A DNA stretch of 63,183 nucleotides from Methylotenera sp. (GCA_020622105.1 JAHRYP010000001.1:1-63183); one strand, 5' to 3'. Positions 43,481-53,738 are shown, counted from the stretch's first letter. Program-made: numbers and translations. The notes: generated by a model not told the origin, from the sequence alone.

Positions 43481-43855
43481 ATGGTGGCTTTGATAGGTGA
43501 GTTGTTTTTAGTATTATTGGGTCTGTTTTTAAAAAATAAAGTGAGTTGGATTTATATTAAAAATTCAAAAGGTTATTTAAAAAATACCGGCGTTGAAACT
43601 GTGCAAAATAAGGCTGAAAATATTAGCAGCACTATTATTTAGAAATATGTTTTAACGCTGTATGATGCGCTGGTAGTTCTTAGTCCGTGACAGCGCTCGC
43701 AAGTTCCTACATAATTATGTGTTGACTATAACGCAAGTCGGGCGAACTTTCCAATAGGCTTTCTTTTGGAGACTTTACTTTTAGCCAACAGGCTTGCTTT
43801 ATAAGTAATCGTAAGTCTTCTGGTTGAGTTGTAACAATATTTAGTATTTAAACGA
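43481..43855. other. Divergent promoter region
   Basis: A 375-base gap between the TPR gene and the ABC transporter operon, which diverge. It must hold both promoters. I see no gene, no clear operator and no strong hairpin. Confidence 0.5.
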
Positions 43856-44830
43856 ATGTTTCAAAATCGAGTAGCTATGAATAATTTTACAGTAGAGGCA
43901 ATCGAACTTACTCGTCTTTATGGCGGCAGGGAAGCGGTAAGTAATGTAAGTTTTACCTTGAGCAAAGGTGAGGTTCTTGGTTTTCTGGGCCCTAACGGTG
44001 CCGGTAAATCAACCACCATGAAGATGCTTACAGGTAATCTGGCACCTAGCAATGGCAGCGTAAAAATCTGCGGGATTGATATCATGGAGAATCCTAAAGA
44101 AGCGAAAGCGCTGATCGGCTATCTGCCGGAAATGCGTCCATTGTATAAAGAGCTGACCGTGGATGAATATCTGACGATGGCTGCACGCTTGCATCGCGTA
44201 AGCAGCAAGTACATTAAAAGTGCAGTTGAAACTGCTAAAGAGCGCTGCGGCTTAGGCCATATGAGCAAGCGCCTGATCGAAAACTTATCTAATGGTTATC
44301 AGCAGCGTGTAGGCATTGCGCAGGCAATCATCCATCGCCCGATGGTGGTGATTCTGGATGAACCTACGGTTGGCCTGGACCCGATTCAAATCCGGGATAT
44401 CCGTGCATTGATCCGCGAAGTCGGCGGCGAGCACAGTGTGATTATTTCTACCCATATTCTGCCGGAAGTGGAAATGGTGTGTGATCAGGTACAGATTATT
44501 GATAAAGGCAGGTTGGTATTTAACGGCTCTATCGACGTACTGAAACGCCAGCGCATAGGCAATAAACTGCTGATAGGTTTACACCATGCCCCCAAAGCTG
44601 ATGAATTGCTCAAAATTAACGGAGTATCAGAAGCGGAAGTATTACCTAGCGGTTTGATGCGCGTTCGCTTTGAAGACGGCGCAGCTCCGGCGGAAGCGAT
44701 CGTACAAACTGCGGTTCAGCAAGGCTGGGGCCTGTACCAAATTGCTCCTGACCAAACCAGTCTGGAAGATGTATTTATGCAGCTGACCTATCAGGAACAG
44801 CTGATCTCCCCAGAGCAGAGCACTGCTTAA
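43856..44830 (+). CDS. ABC transporter ATPase (GldA-like)
   Basis: A 324-residue ATPase: Walker A GPNGAGKSTTMK, signature LSNGYQQRVGIAQAI, Walker B VVILDEPTVGLDPIQI, then ISTHILPEVEMVCDQVQIIDKG. It leads a four-gene operon (ATPase, permease, Gld-like protein, DUF4340 protein), an arrangement known for gliding-type (Gld) exporters but found in many non-gliding bacteria; here its substrate is unknown. The start may be the Met at residue 8 (43877), where homology to ABC ATPases begins; neither start has a strong ribosome-binding site. Confidence 0.88.
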   Translation: MFQNRVAMNNFTVEAIELTRLYGGREAVSNVSFTLSKGEVLGFLGPNGAGKSTTMKMLTGNLAPSNGSVKICGIDIMENPKEAKALIGYLPEMRPLYKELTVDEYLTMAARLHRVSSKYIKSAVETAKERCGLGHMSKRLIENLSNGYQQRVGIAQAIIHRPMVVILDEPTVGLDPIQIRDIRALIREVGGEHSVIISTHILPEVEMVCDQVQIIDKGRLVFNGSIDVLKRQRIGNKLLIGLHHAPKADELLKINGVSEAEVLPSGLMRVRFEDGAAPAEAIVQTAVQQGWGLYQIAPDQTSLEDVFMQLTYQEQLISPEQSTA

Positions 44831-44869
44831 TTTCAGGCTAATGATGCAATCGGATATATAAGGTTATTT

Positions 44870-45616
44870 ATGATTATCAATGTAGCAAGAAAAGAATTGA
44901 AAAGTATGTTTGCCTCGCCTATGGGCTGGGTCATCCTGTCTTTACTTATGTTTGCGTTCGGTACACAGTATCTCAACGCAGTAAATGATTACTTCGCTGT
45001 AATGTCAGGTGCCATGCGCCCGGCAGAACGTACTGGGGTAACACAGTTTGTGGGTCAGTCAGTGTATGGTCTGGCGTCCTTCATCATGCTGTTTGCGGTG
45101 CCGCTACTGTCTATGCGTTTGATTTCGGAAGAGCGCCGCAGCCAGACATTGCCGTTCCTGTTTAGCGCGCCAATTTCGCTGACTGAAATCGTAGTAGGTA
45201 AATTTTTAGGGCTGGTTGCTTTTTTGAGCATACTGATAGTCTTTATCGGCGTCATGTTGTGCACACTCAATATCTGGTCTGATATTGACTTTGGCTTCTT
45301 GCTGGCTAACTCATTGGGCTTGCTGCTGATGGTTGCCGGTTTTTCTGCGCTGGGTATTTATTTCTCAGGTATGACGCAACAACCGGTCATTGCAGCGATT
45401 CTTACTTTTATTGCTTTATTCGCGCTCATGATGCTGGATCGCTTTTTCGCAGGCGACCCTAATAATATCCTTGGTAGCCTGTCCTTGATGAAGCATTTTC
45501 AGTCATTCTCGAATGGCCTGATAGATACTGCCGATATTGCTTATTTCGTTTTATTTGCCGTGACATTTTTAACCCTAACAGTGCGTCGTCTAGATGCTGA
45601 CCGCTTGCGTGGTTAA
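44870..45616 (+). CDS. ABC transporter permease (GldF-like)
   Basis: A 248-residue membrane protein of the ABC-2 type with six predicted segments (for example GWVILSLLMFAFGTQYL and GLASFIMLFAVPLLSMRLISEERR). The motif MRLISEERRSQTLPFLFSAPISLTEIVVGKFLGL is the usual cytoplasmic coupling region of this family. It pairs with the ATPase upstream (39 bases away) and is followed by the Gld-like gene after 14 bases. Confidence 0.88.
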   Translation: MIINVARKELKSMFASPMGWVILSLLMFAFGTQYLNAVNDYFAVMSGAMRPAERTGVTQFVGQSVYGLASFIMLFAVPLLSMRLISEERRSQTLPFLFSAPISLTEIVVGKFLGLVAFLSILIVFIGVMLCTLNIWSDIDFGFLLANSLGLLLMVAGFSALGIYFSGMTQQPVIAAILTFIALFALMMLDRFFAGDPNNILGSLSLMKHFQSFSNGLIDTADIAYFVLFAVTFLTLTVRRLDADRLRG

Positions 45617-45630
45617 TTGGAAATTCTGCT

Positions 45631-47016
45631 ATGAACATCAATCGTAAATTACGTTTTCAATTATTAGTACAAAACTGGTTTTTTGTCGTACTGTTTTTAA
45701 TGCTAGTCGTGCTGCTGGGTTATTTTGCCAGTCAGTACCGCGTGGCAAAAGATATTACTCAGGCTAACCGCAACATTCTCACGCAAGGTAGTGTGAATGT
45801 GCTGAAGCAGATGAAAGCGCCTATCAATATCACAGTGTATGCAACCAAAGATGATGCATCGAGCGGTGACGTGTTTCGTAAAGGTATCGTAGACTTTTTT
45901 GCACGTTATCAGCGTGAAAAAAAGGATATTCGCTTAACTTTTATCAATCCGTCTGAAGAGCCGAAACTAGCGCAGGATGCCGGTGTTAAAACGGATGGTG
46001 AAGTGGTGATTGAATACCAGAAACGTGTTGAACATATTGTTCCGCCATTTGCCGAACAGGAAATAACCAATCTGCTGGTAAGACTTTCACGAACTAATCA
46101 GCAAGCGGTGATGTATCTGGATGGTCACGGCGAGCGCAACCTGTTAGGTGTTAAAAATCACGATATCGGCGAATTCGGTAAGCAGCTGGAAGCCAAAGGC
46201 TTCAAATTTGCTAACCCGGATTTAACGATTGCACAGGCTGTACCAAGCAATGGTGCCATGCTCGTGATTGCTGGCCCACAGGTTGATGTAAGTGAAGTGG
46301 AAGTTAAAAAGATCAAGGCCTATCTTGAGGCCGGCGGTAATCTGCTATGGTTGCTGGAAGATGACAATCTGCGCGGCCTGCAAGAAGTTGCTGACTACTT
46401 GGGTATGCAGGTTTCACCGGGTGTGGTGATGGATATGGCTTCAGCGCAATATGGTGCCGATGCTCGCGTGTCTTTCGCCAGCCTCTATGGCGAACATGCG
46501 ATTACCAAAAACTTTATGCTGCGTACTTTATTCCCGGAAGCACATGAAGTGACCGCCAAAGGCACTGACGAAAATGGCTGGAAGGTGAGCAATCTGGTTG
46601 AAGTAGCGCCTAATGGCTGGTTATCTGCAACCAAGTTGGCAAAAGATGCGAAGCCGGAGTTTAATGAAGCAAACGATAAGCGCGGTCCAATTAACATCGG
46701 TGTGGCTTTAGAGCGCACTTATGGCAAAAAAGGCCAGCGTATCGTAGTGATGGGTAATGCAAACTTTTTATCCAATACTTTCATTACCAACGGCGGCAAT
46801 CTGGACTTTGGCGTGAATATCGTTAACTGGCTGGCCGGTGATGATAGCCTGATTACGATTCAGCCTATGCCATTAAAAGACATCAATGTTTCGATTCCTG
46901 ATACAAAAATGGTTGTTGTTACTGCATGGACTGTGTTTCATAGCTTCCAGTACTTTATACCGCTAGGTTTCATGATTGCTGGTTTCGTGTTGTGGTGGAA
47001 ACGTAGAAGAGCCTAA
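45631..47016 (+). CDS. Gld-like (GldG) ABC transporter auxiliary protein
   Basis: A 461-residue protein with an N-terminal membrane segment (WFFVVLFLMLVVLLGYFASQYRV), a large periplasmic domain and a C-terminal membrane segment (FIPLGFMIAGFVLWWKRRRA). DSGDVFRKGIVDFFARYQREK-like sequence and GGNLLWLLEDDNLRGLQEVADYLG resemble GldG-family proteins. Its periplasmic domain is probably involved in substrate or partner binding; the substrate is unknown. Confidence 0.82.
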   Translation: MNINRKLRFQLLVQNWFFVVLFLMLVVLLGYFASQYRVAKDITQANRNILTQGSVNVLKQMKAPINITVYATKDDASSGDVFRKGIVDFFARYQREKKDIRLTFINPSEEPKLAQDAGVKTDGEVVIEYQKRVEHIVPPFAEQEITNLLVRLSRTNQQAVMYLDGHGERNLLGVKNHDIGEFGKQLEAKGFKFANPDLTIAQAVPSNGAMLVIAGPQVDVSEVEVKKIKAYLEAGGNLLWLLEDDNLRGLQEVADYLGMQVSPGVVMDMASAQYGADARVSFASLYGEHAITKNFMLRTLFPEAHEVTAKGTDENGWKVSNLVEVAPNGWLSATKLAKDAKPEFNEANDKRGPINIGVALERTYGKKGQRIVVMGNANFLSNTFITNGGNLDFGVNIVNWLAGDDSLITIQPMPLKDINVSIPDTKMVVVTAWTVFHSFQYFIPLGFMIAGFVLWWKRRRA

Positions 47017-47069
47017 GTTCTTAACAAATTATTCAGATGCTAAATGTTAGTTTTATTTGAAGGTGTGGC

Positions 47070-47965
47070 ATGAAAAAAGGTTGGTTACTCAATTTAATTT
47101 TACTTGTAGTGGTTGCAGGTCTGGTTTCATTTTTATATTTACGACCTAAGAAAGATGCGGTTGAAGAAAATAAATATGAAGTTTCCAGCTATAAACTCGC
47201 AGAGTTTAATCAAATTAAAGTAGAGTTCCCTGCAAAAGCCGCTGTAAGTTTTGAAAAAGTCGATGGCTACTGGCACTTGACCGCACCTTATAAAACACGT
47301 GCTGATCAGCCATCAGTGCAGCGCATTCTGGCAATTATTGCGGCTAATAGCCGTGAAAAAATTGTGACGGATGACGTGGCGAAATTCGGCCTGAATCAGC
47401 CTTTGCTCAAGCTTACTTTGGTCAGGGATAAAGACAATGTTGAAGAGTTTTTATTCGGTACCTATAACCCGCTCACTGATGAGCAATATATCTCGCACAG
47501 AAACACTGTTTATTTGGTTGCCAATGATTATGGTGCTGCTGCTTCAACACAGGTGATTGAACTGATTGATAAAGCGCCGCTGAGTCCGGCTGAAAAAGTA
47601 GCTGGTTTTGATTTTGGCCGTTTGGAACAATGGGAAGCGTCCGGATTGAATCTGGACATGGTGGATGGTCAGTGGAAAGTTTCGCTTGAGAAAGCCAAAC
47701 CTACGCAAAATGAATTGAATGAGTGGGTGGATTACTCATGGATTCATACCCGTGCTAAATCAGTAGAAATCTATACACCTGACCGTAAAGCGACGCATCC
47801 TTCCTTAGAAGTTAAACTGGCTAATGGCAGTAAAGTGCATTTGACAAGATTCAGGAGTCACCAGACTTGATACTGGGCCGTCCGGATGAAGGCATCATGT
47901 ACTACTTCCCTTCAGATGAAGGATTTGTGATGTTGAATCCGCCTATCAATTTGCCTAGTAAATAA
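47070..47965 (+). pseudogene. DUF4340 protein, frameshifted near its C-terminus
   Basis: A ~298-residue protein with an N-terminal membrane anchor (LLNLILLVVVAGLVSFLYL) and a DUF4340 periplasmic domain (VDGYWHLTAPYKTRADQPSVQRIL). It reads to 47870 in one frame, then the family-like ending KIQESPDLILGRPDEGIMYY...LNPPINLPSK continues in another frame to 47965. Adding one T in the run at 47840-47842 restores HFDKIQESPD. It is the last gene of the operon and a terminator follows. Sequence error is as likely as true loss. Confidence 0.82.
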
Positions 47966-47992
47966 TTTAAGTTAATAGCTATTGAATATTAC

Positions 47993-48035
47993 AAGCTATA
48001 TTGTCAGAACAGCTATCTGGCAATATAGCTTTTTT
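47993..48035 (+). terminator. Terminator of the Gld-like operon
   Basis: AAGCTATATTG/CAATATAGCTT stem with a 17-base loop and a run of six T, 28 bases after the DUF4340 gene. Confidence 0.85.
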
Positions 48036-48049
48036 GCTTTGTGATCTTT

Positions 48050-48185
48050 GTTAAAATGTTTCTTGCAGCGCATTACTGCGTTGTGCGGTACTCGCAACCT
48101 CGCTGTATATCTATACTATCTCGGTTTCTGCGTTCCGTACGCCTTGTACTTCATCTACAAGAAACACTTTATGTATATGTCTCAT
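48050..48185. repeat. Dispersed repeat before mutM
   Basis: A gene-free stretch with short inverted blocks: GTTTCTTG (48058) and CAAGAAAC (48159) bracket it, with GCGTTGTGCGGTACTCGCAACC, read in part, and TGTATATCTATACTATCTCG in the centre. Its plan (GCGTTGT..CGGTA-CTCG..TACTATCTCG..CTGCGTT) resembles the pair at 37250-37505. Confidence 0.6.
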
Positions 48186-48214
48186 TTTGATGAATGATCT
48201 AAATATAGGTTGCC

Positions 48215-49039
48215 ATGCCAGAACTCCCAGAAGTAGAAACGACCAGACTTGGTCTTATACCACTAGTTAATCAAACAGTAGCCAATGTGGTCATACGTAA
48301 TGGCTCGCTGCGCTGGCCTATTCCAGCGTCATTGCCGGAATTGCTGAATGGCCAGACCTTGCGCGCACTCACACGACGTGCCAAATACATTCTGGCGCAT
48401 TTTGACCATGGTGTTGTGCTGCTGCATCTCGGTATGTCAGGCCGTATCTGCCTGTTGGCGCAAGATGAGCCACCGCAAAAGCATGACCATTTCGATATCA
48501 GTTTCACCAGCGGCCAGATACTGCGCCTGCGTGACCCGCGCCGGTTCGGTGCTGTGCTGTGGGCAGGCAATAATCCTCAAGAACATATGTTGCTGAAAGT
48601 GCTTGGGCCTGAGCCGCTCAGTGAAGCATTTACCGGGCAATATCTACATCAGCATATGCGTACACGTTCAGCAGCCATTAAAACTACGATTATGGATAGC
48701 CATCTAGTGGTTGGCGTCGGCAATATTTATGCAAGCGAATCGTTATTTCGCGCGCGTATCCACCCTGAAAAATCTGCTAAAGAACTCACCGTTGCTGAGT
48801 GCGAAAGGCTGGTAACTGAAATCAGAAATACGCTGACAGATGCATTGGCGGCAGGGGGCAGCAGCCTGCGAGATTTTTTTGGTGCCGATGGCAACCCCGG
48901 ATATTTTCAGCAGCAGTATTTCGTTTACGGGCGCGCTAATGATAAAGGCGGTGAACCATGTCGTGTGTGCGGCGCACCGATCAAAATGATCAGGCAAGGG
49001 CAGCGCTCAACGTTTTATTGTGCACATTGCCAGCGCTAG
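48215..49039 (+). CDS. mutM: Formamidopyrimidine-DNA glycosylase MutM
   Basis: A 274-residue repair enzyme that removes 8-oxoguanine and cuts the strand. The catalytic Pro2 and Glu3 are in MPELPEVETT; the conserved Lys is in RRAKYILAHF; DNA contacts are in VVGVGNIYASESLFRA; the C-terminal zinc finger is CRVC...CAHC. The length is normal. It is transcribed alone on the plus strand. Confidence 0.97.
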   Translation: MPELPEVETTRLGLIPLVNQTVANVVIRNGSLRWPIPASLPELLNGQTLRALTRRAKYILAHFDHGVVLLHLGMSGRICLLAQDEPPQKHDHFDISFTSGQILRLRDPRRFGAVLWAGNNPQEHMLLKVLGPEPLSEAFTGQYLHQHMRTRSAAIKTTIMDSHLVVGVGNIYASESLFRARIHPEKSAKELTVAECERLVTEIRNTLTDALAAGGSSLRDFFGADGNPGYFQQQYFVYGRANDKGGEPCRVCGAPIKMIRQGQRSTFYCAHCQR

Positions 49040-49136
49040 AAATCTTTTACTGTATCTGAATAAAGCAGACGACTCAGTTAAGCAGGGTGGGGCAGATCTT
49101 GAGACAGTAGCTTACTAAAGGCGCCCATTCATATTA

Positions 49137-50606
49137 CTAATGTGGATGCTGTCTTGCAGCATGCTCATGCAGGTAACCATGCGGGGCGCTTGGGCTGCCG
49201 CCGATTTTTTGCGGTATCAGTGAGCCGATAATCATGCCTAAAATGCTAACACCTAGACCAAGAAGCTGTGGCGGTACCAGACTTTCTTCGCCGATCAATA
49301 TTTCAATCAATACCCACGTAGTAATGCCGCCGATAATCGCTGCGAGTGCGCCTTGTGAGGTTGCTCTTTTCCAGAATGCGCCGAAGACTAATGGAACAAA
49401 AGCGCCAGCTAACGTTATTTTGTAGGCAGATTCCACCATGCCAAAAATCGAACGCTCGGAGTTGAGTGCGTAAAGTAAAACAGTGATTCCAAACACAACC
49501 AGGCAAATACGCATCACGCGTAAAAAGCCTTTGTCACCTAAATGTGGTATGTAGCCGCGCACTATGTTCTCGGCAAATGTGACGGAGGGTGCAAGTAGTG
49601 TGGCAGATGAGCAGCTCATAATTGCGGATAATACTGCGCCAAAGAATATTGCCTGCGCGAAAACCGGCGTGTGCTGCAGCACTAGTGTTGGCAGCACTTT
49701 TTGTGAGTCTTCTATGACCAGTTTGCCAAAAAACGCCGGGTCAATCAGGGTGGCGGAATAAGCAATAAACATCGGTACAAAGGTAAAGCAGAAATAAACA
49801 GAGGCGCCCAAAATTGAGCCCCATAGTGCGATTTTCGCACTCTTTGCGGAGGTGATGCGCTGGAATACATCCTGCTGCGGAATTGAGCCCAGCATCATGG
49901 TCATCCAGCCGCCTACAAATGTAATCCAGACCCAAATGTCTGCGCCTTTAGGGAACAAATCAAGCTTGCCGGCAGCGCGCGCATGCTCAATAACAGGTGC
50001 TACGCCACCAGTCATGCCGGAAACAATATTGCCGATATAGAGCAGGCCGCCAATGACAACGATCATCTGCACAAAGTCGAGCACAGCGACTGAGAGCATG
50101 CCGCCCAATGTTGTATAGGTTAATACAATCGCCGTGCCCAGTATCATGCCGACGTCTTCACTCACGGCACCATCGGTAATCATGCTGAAAATGAGGCCTA
50201 GCGCCTTGATTTGCGCCGCTACCCAGCCCAGATAGGAGATGACGATGGCAATGGTTGTGAGCACCTCTACCGTGCGGTTATAGCGCATACGGTAGAAGTC
50301 ACCTAAAGTGAGTATGTTGAGTTTATATAGCTGCGTGGAGAAGAAAAAACCGGCAATGATCAGACACATACTGGAGCCGAAAGGGTCGGCGGCTACGCCG
50401 TTCAGCCCTTCGGTCACAAAGGTGGCAGAAACACCGAAAACTGCTTCAGCACCAAACCAGGTGGCAAAAACCGTTGCCATGACCACGGGCAATGGCAGGT
50501 GGCGGCCGGCTACGGCATAGTCTTTGGTATTTTTAACACGCATCGCTGCGAGAAGGCCGATACCAATAGAAATGGCTAAATAAACAATCACAAACCAGAT
50601 CAGCAT
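49137..50606 (-). CDS. Sodium:solute symporter (SSS family)
   Basis: A 489-residue transporter with about thirteen hydrophobic segments. Family features include GRHLPLPVVMATVFATWFGAEAVFGVSATFVTEGL near the N-terminus, GGWMTMMLGSIPQQDVFQRITSAKSAKIALWGS in the middle and ALNSERSIFGMVESAYKITLAGAFVPLVFGAFWKRAT near the end. The substrate (an organic acid, an amino acid or another compound) cannot be told from the sequence. It is alone on the minus strand. Confidence 0.9.
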   Translation of the reverse strand: MLIWFVIVYLAISIGIGLLAAMRVKNTKDYAVAGRHLPLPVVMATVFATWFGAEAVFGVSATFVTEGLNGVAADPFGSSMCLIIAGFFFSTQLYKLNILTLGDFYRMRYNRTVEVLTTIAIVISYLGWVAAQIKALGLIFSMITDGAVSEDVGMILGTAIVLTYTTLGGMLSVAVLDFVQMIVVIGGLLYIGNIVSGMTGGVAPVIEHARAAGKLDLFPKGADIWVWITFVGGWMTMMLGSIPQQDVFQRITSAKSAKIALWGSILGASVYFCFTFVPMFIAYSATLIDPAFFGKLVIEDSQKVLPTLVLQHTPVFAQAIFFGAVLSAIMSCSSATLLAPSVTFAENIVRGYIPHLGDKGFLRVMRICLVVFGITVLLYALNSERSIFGMVESAYKITLAGAFVPLVFGAFWKRATSQGALAAIIGGITTWVLIEILIGEESLVPPQLLGLGVSILGMIIGSLIPQKIGGSPSAPHGYLHEHAARQHPH

Positions 50607-50727
50607 TACTTTAAACCTTTAATATTTTCTTTGTATATTTATAGTTTTGAGCAGTCAAATTATGAAATTCTGATAAAACCACGCGCTTTAAGTTTGCTAT
50701 TCGTACTTGGTGGAACGCTGATCAAAT

Positions 50728-50756
50728 CGTCATTGCCGCGCTTTGCTTACAATGAC
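50728..50756. repeat. Single copy of the CGTCATTGC...CAATGAC repeat
   Basis: CGTCATTGCCGCGC near 50729 and CAATGACAA near 50750 form the short imperfect inverted repeat of the same family as 26830-27125. It lies in the 200-base gap between the symporter and ubiB. Confidence 0.5.
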
Positions 50757-50808
50757 AAACTCAATTATAGATCAAGGTTACTATCGCTTTTTAACAAACG
50801 TTTTCACA

Positions 50809-52359
50809 TTAATGCATAACAAAAGTGCTAGTTATTATTGCGATTTCAATCGCTGCCAGCGCGATAATTGCTATCACCAAGCGCTTTTGCCATTGTGCCT
50901 GCTGCTGCTGTGCTTCAATCAGTTTATCGATAGACGCTCTTAGCGGCAAATCCATTTCCGCCTGATTAGTCTGTGTTAAGAACTGGTGTGCTAATCTTGG
51001 CATTTCCGGAAGTGCTTTGGCAATATGCGGGATTTCTTTTTTTATGGTTTTAACGATTGCACGCCAGCCGATTTGCTCACTCATCCAGCTTGTCAGGAAT
51101 GGCTGTGCGCTTTTCCATAGATCCAGATTTGGATCCAGCTCGCGACCTAAGCCTTCAATGTTTAGCAAGGTTTTTTGCAGCATAATCAGTTGCGGCTGGA
51201 TGATGACACCAAAGCGGCGCGACATCTGAAACAGGCTTAACAATGTTCTTGCGAACGAAATGTCTTTGAGCGGTTTGTCAAAAATCGGCTCGCAAATAGC
51301 ACGCACCGCGGTTTCGAGTTCTTCGCGTTTGGTATCGGCGGGTACCCAGCCGGAATCGATATGCGCCTGCGCCACATCGCGGTAATCACGGTTAAAAAAT
51401 GCCAGAAAGTTACGTGCCAGATAATATTTGTCGGTATCGTTCAGTGTGCCCATGATGCCAAAATCGAGCGCGATATATTTGCCGTCATCGGCCACCTGAA
51501 TGTTGCCCGGGTGCATGTCAGCGTGAAAAAAGCCATCGCGGAATACCTGTGTAAAAAATATCTCCACACCTTCTACTGCGAGTTTCGGAATATCAATACC
51601 TTTGGCAGTTAATACGTCGCGCTGGCTAATCGGTGTGCCGTGCATGCGCTGCATGACCATGACCTCTTTACGACACCAGTCCCAATGCACTTCTGGCACA
51701 ATCAGCATCGATTTGTCAGAAAAGTTACGTCCGAGCAGACTGCAGTTAGCGGCTTCCAGTGTTAAATCCAGCTCACTTTCAGTATGGCGTGCGAACTCGG
51801 CAACCACCTCACGTGGTTTCAGTCTTTTGACTTCGGATGAAATGCTTTGCAGCAGCCATGCCATTGTATCCATGAGCAGTAAGTCATGGGCGATGGTGTT
51901 TTCAATATTCGGTCGCAGCACTTTGACTGCTACCGGTTCACCATGTGGCAGGTGTGCAAAATGTACTTGCGCCACAGAGGCGCTCGCTACCGGTACTTCA
52001 TCGAAATGCGAGAATAATTCTGTTAACGGCTTGTCAAAAGCCGTGGTAATGATTTTTTCGACGTCTGCGAAAGGAAAGGGCGGTACACGATCCTGCAATT
52101 TTGTCAGTTCATCTGCAATGTCAGCAGGTATCAGGTCGCGCCGTGTAGACAGCATTTGCCCGAACTTAACAAAAATTGGCCCCAGGCTTTCGAGCGCGAG
52201 CCTTAATCTTTCTCCACGTGGTATTTGTTTGTTGCGCCAGAATAACAGGGTATTGATGACGCATTGCAGCGGCTTTAATTTGGTATGACTGAGAATAAAC
52301 TCGTCCAGACCAAATCGTAACGCGATAAAAATAATATAAAAAAGCCGAAAAATGCGCAT
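50809..52359 (-). CDS. ubiB: Ubiquinone biosynthesis accessory kinase-like protein UbiB
   Basis: A 516-residue atypical kinase/ATPase of the ABC1/ADCK family needed for ubiquinone synthesis. The invariant KxGQ motif is in FGPIFVKFGQMLSTRRDLIP; VPVASASVAQVHFAHLPHGEPVAVKVLRPN is the nucleotide-binding part; DMHPGNIQV and ALDFGIMG carry the catalytic and metal-binding Asp/Asn residues. The end has two membrane segments. It follows ubiJ by 18 bases, in the order ubiE-ubiJ-ubiB known from many proteobacteria. Confidence 0.97.
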   Translation of the reverse strand: MRIFRLFYIIFIALRFGLDEFILSHTKLKPLQCVINTLLFWRNKQIPRGERLRLALESLGPIFVKFGQMLSTRRDLIPADIADELTKLQDRVPPFPFADVEKIITTAFDKPLTELFSHFDEVPVASASVAQVHFAHLPHGEPVAVKVLRPNIENTIAHDLLLMDTMAWLLQSISSEVKRLKPREVVAEFARHTESELDLTLEAANCSLLGRNFSDKSMLIVPEVHWDWCRKEVMVMQRMHGTPISQRDVLTAKGIDIPKLAVEGVEIFFTQVFRDGFFHADMHPGNIQVADDGKYIALDFGIMGTLNDTDKYYLARNFLAFFNRDYRDVAQAHIDSGWVPADTKREELETAVRAICEPIFDKPLKDISFARTLLSLFQMSRRFGVIIQPQLIMLQKTLLNIEGLGRELDPNLDLWKSAQPFLTSWMSEQIGWRAIVKTIKKEIPHIAKALPEMPRLAHQFLTQTNQAEMDLPLRASIDKLIEAQQQQAQWQKRLVIAIIALAAIEIAIITSTFVMH

Positions 52360-52377
52360 AAATGTATTGGACGCTAT

Positions 52378-52986
52378 CTATGAAACCGGGTTGTTAGGGT
52401 CGGGCGTGATACTAAGTTTGTTAGCTAGCTTATTCAGCCGCTTTTCCATGCGCTCAACATCTGCGCGTAGCGTTTCTACTTCTGTATTGAATTGTTCAAC
52501 ATGACGTTTTTTTGCCAGCAGCGGTTTTTCTTCCTGCCAGTATTCACTTAGCATCTCTGCCAGATTGATCGCTGTATCTTTGACTGCGCTGGCGGTGTTA
52601 CGTGAAAATTCGCCGATTTTGTGTGCTGATACATCGCCGGTCAACTTGCTCAAGTCATCCTCATAATCCCAGCGCACATGTGAAAGCACTTTAGCCAGAG
52701 CAGTCGCCAGATGGGTGTCTCCGTCTACTTTAATCTGGAGTTTTGCAGTTTCGTCTTTTGCCATCAAGCGCAATAGCAGGCTAGGAGGAATTGTGATGCT
52801 AGCATCAGGCACATTGGTTTCACCAGCGATAGCCAGGCTGCCATTTTCAAGAATGATCAGTGAAGTCTTGAGCAGCACAAAATTCAATTGCACAGACTTG
52901 CTGGCAAAAGGCTGCAACATAGGCGCGGCCCATTCGTTTTGCGCAAGCAGATGCTGAATGATGTGGGTAGACAGTTGTTTTAACAT
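52378..52986 (-). CDS. ubiJ: Ubiquinone biosynthesis accessory factor UbiJ
   Basis: A 202-residue protein with an SCP2 lipid-binding domain (NGSLAIAGETNVPDASITIPPSLLLRLMAKDETA...GDTHLATALAKVLSHVRWDYEDDLSKLTGD). The C-terminal ~60 residues form a coiled coil (EQFNTEVETLRADVERMEKRLNKLANKL). UbiJ is a scaffold of the soluble ubiquinone complex. Its start overlaps the ubiE stop by one base. Confidence 0.93.
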   Translation of the reverse strand: MLKQLSTHIIQHLLAQNEWAAPMLQPFASKSVQLNFVLLKTSLIILENGSLAIAGETNVPDASITIPPSLLLRLMAKDETAKLQIKVDGDTHLATALAKVLSHVRWDYEDDLSKLTGDVSAHKIGEFSRNTASAVKDTAINLAEMLSEYWQEEKPLLAKKRHVEQFNTEVETLRADVERMEKRLNKLANKLSITPDPNNPVS

Positions 52987-53726
52987 CAGGTTTTGTAACC
53001 TTTATGCAACGCCACAACACCGGCAGAGAGATTGTAGTAATCTACCTTGCTCAAGCCTGCATCTATCATCATCTGTTTGAGTGTTTCCTGGTCTGGGTGC
53101 ATGCGGATTGACTCAGCAAGGTACTGGTAGCTTTCAGCATCTTTAGCCAGCAGTTTTCCCATGAGCGGCAATAGCTTGAATGAGTAAACGTCATAGGCTT
53201 TAGATAGCGGCTGCCATACTTTCGAGAATTCGAGTACCAGCAGTCTGCCGCCAACTTTAAGTACGCGCTGCATTTCAGCCAGGGCGCGGTCTTTATGCGT
53301 CATATTACGCAAGCCAAAAGCCACAATTACGCAATCAAAATAATTATCCGGGAACGGTAGTTTCTCTGCATCACATTGCAACGCAGGTACATTCAAACCG
53401 GCATCCAGCATACGGTCGCGGCCAACGCCAAGCATGGAGGCGTTGATGTCGGTAAGTATGACCTGACCTTCAGCGCCGACTTTTTGTGCAAACAGTTTGG
53501 ATAAGTCGCCGCTGCCGCCGGCAATGTCCAGCACTTTGTCACCGCGATCAACACCGCTGACACTGACTGCAAAGCGTTTCCAGCCACGATGCATGCCAGC
53601 TGACATGACGTCATTCATGAGGTCGTATTTGCTGGCTACAGAATGAAAAACGTCAGCAACTTTTTTTGCTTTTTCGGATTCGGCAACCGTTTTAAAACCA
53701 AAATGTGTATTGTGTTCTGTCGTCAT
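52986..53726 (-). CDS. ubiE: Ubiquinone/menaquinone C-methyltransferase UbiE
   Basis: A 246-residue S-adenosylmethionine-dependent methyltransferase. The binding motif I is [38 protein letters not shown] is the typical N-terminal signature and [33 protein letters not shown] the central one. It ends in [17 protein letters not shown], as the family does. It is the first of the ubiEJB genes, following the DUF971 gene by 12 bases. Confidence 0.97.
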   Translation of the reverse strand: MTTEHNTHFGFKTVAESEKAKKVADVFHSVASKYDLMNDVMSAGMHRGWKRFAVSVSGVDRGDKVLDIAGGSGDLSKLFAQKVGAEGQVILTDINASMLGVGRDRMLDAGLNVPALQCDAEKLPFPDNYFDCVIVAFGLRNMTHKDRALAEMQRVLKVGGRLLVLEFSKVWQPLSKAYDVYSFKLLPLMGKLLAKDAESYQYLAESIRMHPDQETLKQMMIDAGLSKVDYYNLSAGVVALHKGYKT

Positions 53727-53738
53727 TTTTTACTTTTC

